Assembly: GCA_003170035.1 (NCBI GenBank)
Contig: PMZX01000471.1
Location: 1,587-6,989 of the forward strand
Length of the DNA stretch: 5,403 bases
Direction of reading: 5' to 3'
Origin: Myxococcales bacterium
Lineage (GTDB): Bacteria > Myxococcota_A > Polyangia > Fen-1088
This document shows, in pieces, positions 1-4,390 of the stretch. A program made the translations under genes and the position numbers. Numbering within the stretch: position 1 is the first letter of the stretch; every line of letters starts with the position of its first letter. The notes beneath the pieces were generated by a model. That model searched no databases. It saw nothing but the letters and a program-made list of their open reading frames with translations, and was not told where the DNA came from.

Positions 1-394
1 CGCTCGTAGCGATGGTGGAGCCCGCCCACTTCGGGCAACTCCACGATCTTGCCCATGCTGGGCGGCTGGACGGCTCTCGGCCCGGGCGCGTCTTTGCCCA
101 GAGAAAGATGGGTCCGTGCCCTGTGACAATAGGCCAGAGCAAGCGGAAGCCGGTCCGGTGCCACCGGACCACGGTGTCTGGCTTGACAACGACAAGCACG
201 TCCGCCCAGCGAGACCAGAGCCGGGAAAGCACGAGCCAGAAGGCGCGGTTACTCTTGCGCAGGCGAGGGCGGCCGGATGTGCGCTGGAAGTTGGCCAGCT
301 GCTAGCGCAGGGCGAGGTTCTCGATTGCGAGGGCCGCGCGGGTGCGGAGGGCGGAACGCAGCGCTCCAAGGAGGCTGAGGAACAGGAAACCCAC
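1..394 (-). pseudogene. Decayed integrase-core (IS481/IS3-like) transposase, internally deleted
   Basis: Read on the minus strand, 394-134 encodes the standard N-terminal block of integrase-type transposases: a hydrophobic start (VGFLFLSLLGALRSAL), then AIENLALR, a stop, QLANFQRTSGRPRLRKSNRA, and later VVKPDTVVRWHRTGFRLLW. After a one-base change of frame, 116-1 encodes the usual extreme C-terminus: RTHLSLGKDAP, then GKIVELPEVGGLHHRYER running off the window edge. In intact relatives these blocks are separated by the rve/DDE catalytic domain of well over 100 residues; here they are joined within about 117-133, so the catalytic core is gone. An in-frame TAG at 302-304 replaces what is normally a Gln codon. 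The GTG at 392-394 is a plausible original start, but translation could begin further upstream. The gene cannot make an active transposase. Family recognition is from memory of conserved motifs; the exact IS family is uncertain. Confidence 0.85.
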
Positions 395-593
395 CCGTGT
401 GATTATGCACGATGGCGAGGCATGGCGGCTAGACTCACTGTCCATCATCGCCACCGTCGGAAGACACACGTCGCGGACGACGTCTTGGCGAACCACACCC
501 AGCGGCTTTCTCATCTGCACGGAGTCTTTGCGGCTGACAGGCGAGCCCCTGCATGCTCTTGTCCATTCTTGCCGAACGTTTTCGGAGACAGCT

Positions 594-947
594 ATGGCTG
601 ACAACATTGACCTGACGAACTTCAGCGAAGAACAACTGATACGACTCAACCGCCGGATCGTTGAACGGCTTCGATCTCTCCACCAAGGCCGCTGCTACAA
701 GGATCTGGCCCAGTTCAAGTTGGGCGATGCCGTCTGCTTCACTCCGGAGCGCGGCCACGTAGTTGTCGGGACGGTCGTGCGGCTCAATCAAAAGACAGCG
801 ACGGTCGCGGCAAGAGATGGGCACCAATGGCGTGTGAGCCCAAGCTTCCTGTCGCGTATCACAGACCAGATGCAAGATGACAAACAAGAGATCGCCGAGG
901 TCGTCTCACTGCACTCGGGTGGCAGTGCACGAAAGTTGCCTCCGTAG
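594..947 (+). CDS. Small KOW/SH3-like protein of unknown function
   Basis: A 117-residue protein. The ATG at 594 is chosen because GGAG at 584-587 lies six bases ahead of it; the same frame stays open further upstream, but there it crosses the transposase remnant. Residues about 7-30 form a charged amphipathic helix (FSEEQLIRLNRRIVERL). Residues about 41-90 read as a small beta barrel: FKLGDAVCFTPE, then VVVGTVVRLNQKTATVAARD, then QWRVSPSFLSRI. The pattern 'G-D-x-V-x-F ... G-x-V-x-R-x-N-x-K-T-x-x-V ... W-x-V-x-P-x-x-L' is the signature of a widespread family of short KOW-like proteins, which may bind nucleic acid. No catalytic residues, signal peptide or membrane segment are visible. The last 25 residues look disordered. 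It lies 66 bp ahead of the toxin-antitoxin operon in the same direction, but that operon has its own candidate promoter, so a functional link is not shown. The existence of the gene is well supported; its function is unknown. Confidence 0.8.
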   Translation: MADNIDLTNFSEEQLIRLNRRIVERLRSLHQGRCYKDLAQFKLGDAVCFTPERGHVVVGTVVRLNQKTATVAARDGHQWRVSPSFLSRITDQMQDDKQEIAEVVSLHSGGSARKLPP

Positions 948-998
948 ATTTGTCGGCGGGCATGGCTATGGCCGAAATGATGCCAGCTTGAGCGAATA

Positions 999-1007
999 TG
1001 CTAGAAT
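999..1007 (+). promoter_or_regulatory. Extended -10 promoter of the toxin-antitoxin operon
   Basis: TG at 999-1000, one base, then TAGAAT at 1002-1007 gives a good extended -10 element (TGnTAGAAT) in locally AT-richer DNA. No convincing -35 box stands 16-18 bp upstream, which extended -10 promoters tolerate. Transcription would begin near 1013-1015, at or next to the ATG at 1014, and no Shine-Dalgarno sequence is visible there. Both points suggest a leaderless or nearly leaderless transcript. Inferred from sequence only. Confidence 0.5.
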
Positions 1008-1013
1008 AGCTGC

Positions 1014-1529
1014 ATGAAGAACCCTCACGCTGTTGCCCTGGGCCGACTCGGCGGTGCCAAGGGGGGACCGGCTCGCGCCAGGGCGTTGAGCGCGAGCCGC
1101 CGCCGGGAGATCGCACAGAAGGCGGGGCTGGCTCGGGCGCGGACTCTCTCTCGTCGGGAGCGAGAAGCGTTGGCGTTGCGAGCGGCCACAGCCCGATGGG
1201 CAAACCGGTTGCCGATTCTGACAGCCGCACAGGCCCCGGAGACGGTCCGACGACTCCTCAAGAGCTACGACGCGGCAGCTTTGAAATGGGCGGAGCCAGA
1301 TCATCGGTACGCGATTGTCCGCGAGATCCTGGTGAGGGGTGATGGTGAAGCCGCGCGTTGGCTCCACAAGCTCCTTCGCCGGGCCGAGATACGCGAGCTG
1401 GTGCGGCGATATCGTGGCGCCGGTTGCAACGAGCCCGAGCGGCAGAGGCTGCGCAAGGAATTTCGACTCACTGTGGTCGATATTCCAAGTCGTCCCTACC
1501 TAGGTTTCAAGTGGCCCGCTCACGCATGA
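1014..1529 (+). CDS. Putative antitoxin with KGG-like repeats and DUF6922-like domain
   Basis: A 171-residue basic protein just ahead of, and overlapping by four bases, an AbiEii-type toxin; this is the usual antitoxin position. Residues 7-62 are low in complexity and rich in Arg and Ala. They open with LGRLGGAKGG and continue as two tandem 20-residue units, 18-37 and 38-57, each starting G-x-A-R-A-R-x-L-S and continuing with a run rich in Arg/Glu and Ala. The units resemble the KGG repeats of stress-related bacterial proteins, and such segments often make DNA contacts. Residues about 78-152 form a helical domain: LLKSYD, WAEPDHRYAIVREILVRGD, then ARWLHKLLRRAEIRELVRRY and a further helix. This resembles DUF6922-type antitoxin domains, in which a 'VVxRVLxxG' helix precedes a 'RWL' helix. 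The tail has DIPSRPYLGFKW. Likely role: neutralising the toxin and perhaps repressing the operon. ATG 1014 is the first start after the promoter. The antitoxin role rests mainly on context. Confidence 0.72.
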   Translation: MKNPHAVALGRLGGAKGGPARARALSASRRREIAQKAGLARARTLSRREREALALRAATARWANRLPILTAAQAPETVRRLLKSYDAAALKWAEPDHRYAIVREILVRGDGEAARWLHKLLRRAEIRELVRRYRGAGCNEPERQRLRKEFRLTVVDIPSRPYLGFKWPAHA

Positions 1530-2176
1530 AGCGGCAGGTCCTCGATCCGGACAAGGCTCGCGTAGTCCGCATGCAAGCGGATCTCGTGCGAGAGGAGGGC
1601 TTCTTCCTGGCCGGTGGCGTCGGGCTCGCCCTGCGCCTGGGTCACAGGCTCTCCGCTGATCTTGACTGGTTCACGCCGCGCCGTTTCGATGGTGCCGTTC
1701 TCCAGAAACGCCTTGAGCAGCTCGCGGAGAGGCCCACGCAAGTCCTCCGCCAGGGGAGGCACACCGTGCGGGCGTACTACGGGATGCTCGAAACCAGTTT
1801 CATCAGCTACGAGCAAGTGCCCGCCAGGCCGGAGATCATGAAGGTGGCTGGAACGGAGATTCCTGTGGCCGACATCGAGATCATCGCCGCGATGAAGGCG
1901 GCGGCGGTCCACGATCGGGGGGCAAAGCGCGACTTCATCGATATCGACGCGATCTGCGCGCAACCGGGTTGGTCGGTCGGACGGTTCATCGAGGACGCCG
2001 CGCGGCTTCTGCCGTTCGAGCCCGAGCAGGTCGGGCGCGCTCTCACCTACTTCGTCGACGCCGAAAGGGACCCGATGCCGGCTGGTTGCGCGGTCTCCTG
2101 GGAGAAGGTCAAGAAGGATCTCACCCTCGGCGTGCGACAATGGGAGCAGGGCCATCGGGGAAAACGCCGCCCGTAG
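1526..2176 (+). CDS. AbiEii/AbiGii-family nucleotidyltransferase toxin
   Basis: A 216-residue protein from ATG 1526, whose ATGA overlaps the antitoxin stop and implies translational coupling; an in-frame GTG at 1511 would add five residues. Family motifs are visible in order. FFLAGGVGLALRLGHR (residues 26-41) carries the Gly-Gly of the nucleotidyltransferase fold. SADLDWFT (43-50) supplies the metal-binding Asp45 and Asp47. DIEIIAAMKAAAVHDRG (116-132) then KRDFIDIDAI (134-143) match the conserved 'K...A...R..KRDxxD' block. The length is slightly short for the group, and the C-terminal part is a small helical region (FIEDAARLL, ALTYFVDAE). Known family members (type IV toxin AbiEii, MenT-like proteins) transfer nucleotides to tRNA or other targets and arrest growth, and some protect against phage. 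Those activities are known for the family; which target this one uses is unknown. The catalytic residues look intact, so the toxin is probably functional and held in check by the upstream gene. Confidence 0.87.
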   Translation: MKRQVLDPDKARVVRMQADLVREEGFFLAGGVGLALRLGHRLSADLDWFTPRRFDGAVLQKRLEQLAERPTQVLRQGRHTVRAYYGMLETSFISYEQVPARPEIMKVAGTEIPVADIEIIAAMKAAAVHDRGAKRDFIDIDAICAQPGWSVGRFIEDAARLLPFEPEQVGRALTYFVDAERDPMPAGCAVSWEKVKKDLTLGVRQWEQGHRGKRRP

Positions 2177-2233
2177 CGTCCCCGAATTCCGCACCCATCG
2201 CGAACGCGGGCACTCCTCCGACATCCCCTGCGG

Positions 2234-2256
2234 CCTCCGGCGTGTCAAGCCGGAGG
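2234..2256 (+). terminator. Perfect 8-bp hairpin after the toxin gene
   Basis: CCTCCGGC (2234-2241), a seven-base loop and GCCGGAGG (2249-2256) form a perfect GC-rich stem 57 bases beyond the toxin stop codon. No T-tract follows on the plus strand, so it is not a standard intrinsic terminator. It could end the toxin operon in a U-independent way, or protect the 3' end of the message. The stem is certain; its role is inference. Confidence 0.4.
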
Positions 2257-2319
2257 TCGTCGCGGTCCCGTGGTTCGGCACGAGGTCATCTGGAGGCGCG
2301 GCCCGAGGGTGATCGCGCC

Positions 2320-2604
2320 TCATGCGGGGACTTCAAGCGCAACAAGCAGTCGAAGCAGAATTCCCCGAAGCTCGTCGGGATCGCCGCTGCTGTGCCACTT
2401 GGCTAGGGCGGTTGAAAGGACCAGGGCGATCAGCTCGGCCCTGTCATCTGTGACGTTGTGACAGGCACGGCCCTCTCCAGTCCTTCTGGGCTCAGGCCCG
2501 CCATCCTGCACCAACCGCAACAGAGCGAAATCATTCGCAGGGTCCCCCTCAGTCCCTGTGGGCTCAGCATTGCCGCACAGCTTCAAGTCCCGTCCACCCC
2601 GCAA
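2320..2604 (-). CDS. Possible small hypothetical protein between att site and TA operon
   Basis: An open frame of up to 94 codons. The first available start is a TTG at 2604 inside the tRNA-like stretch, and a GTG at 2511 would give 63 residues. There is no ATG and no clear Shine-Dalgarno sequence. The C-terminal half looks protein-like, with two amphipathic helices: AELIALVLSTALAKW, a short turn, then DELRGILLRLLVALEVPA. The N-terminal half is Gly/Pro/Arg-rich and contains two related segments 24 residues apart (AEPTGTEGDP and PEPRRTGEGR), encoded by the 18-bp direct repeats. It follows the integrase in the same direction, but beyond the integrase terminator. It may be a real small gene, the tail of a gene cut off at the att site, or a chance frame. 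No family recognised. Confidence 0.3.
   Translation of the reverse strand: MRGGRDLKLCGNAEPTGTEGDPANDFALLRLVQDGGPEPRRTGEGRACHNVTDDRAELIALVLSTALAKWHSSGDPDELRGILLRLLVALEVPA
2440..2465. repeat. TGTCA/TGACA inverted and direct repeat cluster
   Basis: CCTGTCA (2440-2446) and TGACAGG (2459-2465) are perfect inverted repeats around a 12-base centre. Inside it TGTGAC occurs at 2449-2454 and again at 2457-2462, eight bases apart. The arrangement resembles a protein-binding site, for example for a recombinase arm domain, an excisionase or a repressor. No matching site is seen elsewhere in the window. Confidence 0.35.
2478..2567. repeat. Pair of 18-bp direct repeats, 72 bp apart
   Basis: 2478-2495 and 2550-2567 match at 16 of 18 positions; both begin CAGTCC and end TGGGCTCAG. 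The 72-bp spacing is a multiple of three. If the minus-strand frame 2320-2604 is coding, the repeats encode related peptide segments. If it is not coding, they could be arm-type recombinase sites near the attachment core. Confidence 0.5.
2582..2603 (+). other. tRNA 3'-end-like stretch, candidate att core
   Basis: The 22 bases start with TTCAAGT, a good T-loop. CCCGT follows as the 3' strand of a T-stem, then CCACCCC as the 3' strand of an acceptor stem, then G at the discriminator position. The bases to the left (ACAGC at 2577-2581) cannot pair to complete the T-stem and no tRNA body precedes it, so this is a fragment and not a gene. Tyrosine recombinases often integrate at tRNA 3' ends and leave such a fragment as att core. 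The integrase gene ends 84 bases to the right. A G discriminator would suit a serine-type tRNA, but the parent tRNA cannot be named. Chance resemblance is possible. Confidence 0.42.
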
Positions 2605-2620
2605 GACAACTAGCTTATTC

Positions 2621-2652
2621 TAAAGAGGAAAACGGAGATTCGATCTTCTCCG
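2621..2652 (-). terminator. Intrinsic terminator of the integrase operon
   Basis: On the minus strand, 35 bases after the integrase stop codon, CGGAGA (2652-2647), an eight-base loop and TCTCCG (2638-2633) form a six-bp stem. It is followed directly by TTTT (2632-2629) and a pyrimidine-rich tail, CCTCTTTA. Stem plus U-tract in the right place and orientation is the standard layout of a Rho-independent terminator. Confidence 0.65.
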
Positions 2653-2660
2653 ATCCTCAA

Positions 2661-2679
2661 AGTGCCGTCAGAGTGCCGT
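2661..2679. repeat. AGTGCCGT direct repeats with 11-bp period
   Basis: AGTGCCGT occurs at 2661-2668 and again at 2672-2679, ending seven bases before the integrase stop codon. The 11-bp period puts both copies on the same face of the helix. Short direct repeats next to a tyrosine recombinase gene are typical of arm-type sites bound by the recombinase N-terminal domain. The function is inferred from position and spacing. Confidence 0.5.
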
Positions 2680-2686
2680 AGATTTG

Positions 2687-3826
2687 CTACCCCTGAACGC
2701 CACTCGCTGCTGGCTGACCATGGCTTTCGAGCAGCTTGATGGTCTCGCGCAGGGCGGTTTGCGTAAGGTGCATGTACCTCATCGTGACCGCCATGCTCTT
2801 GTGCCCCGCCAGTTCCTGGATCGCCTTCGGCGCCGCCCCCTTCATCGCGAGATGCGAGCAGAAGGTGTGCCGCAGGACATGCGCACCGATCCGACGAAGC
2901 CCAGCCCGAACACAAACTCGGGTGAGACCAAGCTGAATCGTGTGCCGGGTCCATGCCTCGCCGCCCTCGCCACAAAAGATCAGATCCCCGCGCAAGTGTC
3001 GGATTTTCTGTAGTGCGGCCTTGATCCGCTCCGTCATGGGAATGCTCCGTCTGTCCCCGCCCTTCGGGCTTCCCACCACACCGTGCCAATCGTTCTCCCA
3101 GACCGACAGGTTTCCCGATCTGTAGTCGATGCAGTCCCGAGAAAGAGCCAGCATCTCTCCCATCCGCAGCCCTGCTCCTCCTCCCAACAGAACAATCGCC
3201 TCCAACTCCGGCTCCGGCTTCGCTGCCGCGACCAGCCGCTCGAATTCGTCGAAGTCGAGGAAGTCGAACTTCTCCTCCTTGATCTTCAGGAACTTGAACG
3301 GCGGCACCTTGGGGATGATCTCCAGATCGTTCGCGTAGTGCAGGATCTTGGAGAACGTAGCCAAGGTGTTGTTGATGGTCTTCGGCTGATACTCGTGTTC
3401 CAGCATGTCGGCCTTCATCGTGTCGAGGTCGAGCAGGCTGAACGAATCTAACTTCCGATTTCCGAAGCGCGGGACTAGCCGATGATCGAGGATGCTTTGC
3501 TTGCTGGTCTGCTCCGATATCTTGTTGTTCGCCTTCGCATAGGTCGCCATGAAGATTCTGGCGAACGCCGCGAAGGTGGGCACCTCCTTCTTCTCTTCGC
3601 CCGATGTTGAGTTCTCGGGGGCCGGGCTTGCGAGAGTTCTTCCGGTCAGGATCTCCTCCCTGACCTGTCTCTCGTACTGCTCTGCCCCACGGAACGTCTG
3701 CACCGGGGACGTCTTCCGAACGCGCTCGCGGCTGCCATCCGGACGCTGGAAATCTACATCGACTACCCAGCGCATTGTTTCCGCGCCCGTCTCCGGGTCG
3801 CGGTACTTCCTGCGTCTCACGCTCAT
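2687..3826 (-). CDS. int: Tyrosine recombinase / phage-type integrase
   Basis: A 379-residue integrase of typical phage or genomic-island length. Residues 1-60 include a short beta-rich N-terminal segment (MSVRRRKYRDPETG, then RWVVDVDFQRPDG) like the arm-binding domain. Residues about 83-180 form the helical SAM-like core-binding domain (TFAAFARIFM ... TINNTLATFSKILHYA). Residues about 187-365 are the catalytic domain. All six catalytic positions can be placed: Arg221 in AGLRMGEMLAL, Lys255 in SPKGGDRRSIPM, His316 and Arg319 in HVLRHTFCSHLA, His342 in LAGHKSMAVTMRY, and the nucleophile Tyr351 in RYMHL. The enzyme is therefore probably active in integration and excision of its element. ATG 3826 is chosen because GGAGGT (3839-3834 on the minus strand) precedes it by seven bases, inside the end of the upstream helix-turn-helix gene; the two genes are five bases apart. 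An intrinsic terminator follows. Confidence 0.95.
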   Translation of the reverse strand: MSVRRRKYRDPETGAETMRWVVDVDFQRPDGSRERVRKTSPVQTFRGAEQYERQVREEILTGRTLASPAPENSTSGEEKKEVPTFAAFARIFMATYAKANNKISEQTSKQSILDHRLVPRFGNRKLDSFSLLDLDTMKADMLEHEYQPKTINNTLATFSKILHYANDLEIIPKVPPFKFLKIKEEKFDFLDFDEFERLVAAAKPEPELEAIVLLGGGAGLRMGEMLALSRDCIDYRSGNLSVWENDWHGVVGSPKGGDRRSIPMTERIKAALQKIRHLRGDLIFCGEGGEAWTRHTIQLGLTRVCVRAGLRRIGAHVLRHTFCSHLAMKGAAPKAIQELAGHKSMAVTMRYMHLTQTALRETIKLLESHGQPAASGVQG

Positions 3827-3831
3827 AGCAT

Positions 3832-4317
3832 CTACCTCCGTGAGCGAGTGACGCGACCTTGGCCATCGGCCAGCCAGCGTAACACGGTATCGCGGTCAAT
3901 CCTCCAGGAACCACCGATGCGCCGGACACCGGGGATCTCTCGCCGCTGGAAGGCTCCATAAACGCTTCGGGGTTCTAGCCGCAGAAGACTTGCCAGTTCC
4001 TCGGCGGTCATGATCGGCGGATACGAACTGCGCCATTCCCCCACATCGCCAACCCGAGCAGGGTTCGACGCCACCGCGCCCACTCCATCCATCTTGAGAC
4101 CGCCAACCGCAGCAACCGCAACCACGCCTTCTGGTGATGAGGTGTTCAGAGGCTGCTGGTCGCCACTGGCCACCAACGCAGCGAAGACCGAGGTGTCCGC
4201 CCCAGCCCGGCGTGACAGCTCCTCTGTCAGCCGCGAACCGATCATCGTCGGCAGTTTCCTGTCGACTATCTGCTCGACGAGCTTTTCTAGGCCCGCGATG
4301 GTCTGATCGGTTTCCAT
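3832..4317 (-). CDS. Helix-turn-helix protein, excisionase/AlpA-like
   Basis: A 161-residue protein from ATG 4317. An in-frame GTG at 4356 would add 13 residues; neither start has a good Shine-Dalgarno sequence, and ATG is preferred because METDQTIAGLEKLVEQIV begins a clean helix. The C-terminal domain, residues about 101-151, is a winged helix-turn-helix of the excisionase/HTH_17 kind: PPIMTAEELASLLRLEPRSV, then YGAFQRREIPGVRRIGGSWR, then IDRDTVLRWL. The N-terminal half has a charged helix (8-37) and a Gly/Ala/Val-rich linker, so the protein is about twice the length of a simple excisionase. Its gene ends five bases before the integrase and carries the integrase ribosome-binding site, so the two are translated together. 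Likely role: DNA-bending directionality factor for excision, or regulator of the operon. The DNA-binding fold is clear; the precise role is inference from the neighbour. Confidence 0.82.
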   Translation of the reverse strand: METDQTIAGLEKLVEQIVDRKLPTMIGSRLTEELSRRAGADTSVFAALVASGDQQPLNTSSPEGVVAVAAVGGLKMDGVGAVASNPARVGDVGEWRSSYPPIMTAEELASLLRLEPRSVYGAFQRREIPGVRRIGGSWRIDRDTVLRWLADGQGRVTRSRR

Positions 4318-4390
4318 GGCAGCGATCGCGTTCGATCTACAGCCACGGTGGCACACGAAAAACGGGGTAGGTTGACCAGTGCCCCAAGTA

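Larger units (their letters stand above)
2177..2686. other. Intergenic junction region with candidate attachment site
   Basis: These 510 bases separate two converging transcription units, the toxin operon from the left and the integrase operon from the right. No gene is certain here. In order it holds a hairpin (2234-2256), a possible small minus-strand ORF (2320-2604), a TGTCA/TGACA repeat cluster (2440-2465), two 18-bp direct repeats (2478-2495 and 2550-2567), a tRNA-3'-end-like stretch (2582-2603), the integrase terminator (2621-2652) and an 11-bp-spaced repeat pair (2661-2679). This density of repeats beside a recombinase gene fits one end of an integrated element. The stretch 2257-2319 shows nothing. 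Confidence 0.5.

Noticed and set aside
116..601. Plus-strand open frame of 161 codons across the transposase remnant
   Set aside because: It is antisense to recognisable transposase blocks and overlaps the start of the KOW-like gene; its composition is that of a high-GC shadow.
907..927. CACTGC/GCAGTG inverted repeat at the end of the KOW-like gene
   Set aside because: It is inside the coding sequence, with a nine-base loop, a six-bp stem and no T-tract, so a terminator role is not supported.
988..993. TTGAGC as a -35 box for the toxin-antitoxin promoter
   Set aside because: It stands only eight bases from TAGAAT, too close for a -35/-10 pair.
1520..2323. Minus-strand open frame of 267 codons opposite the toxin gene
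   Set aside because: It is antisense to a toxin gene with clear family motifs; the long frame results from high GC at third positions.
2610..3959. Minus-strand open frame of 449 codons over the integrase
   Set aside because: It shares the integrase strand in another frame and yields a low-complexity Gly/Arg/Ala-rich product; the integrase frame has all catalytic residues.
4322..4329. GCGATCGC palindrome (HIP1-like octamer)
   Set aside because: A single copy in GC-rich DNA is expected by chance and does not indicate a cyanobacterial origin.
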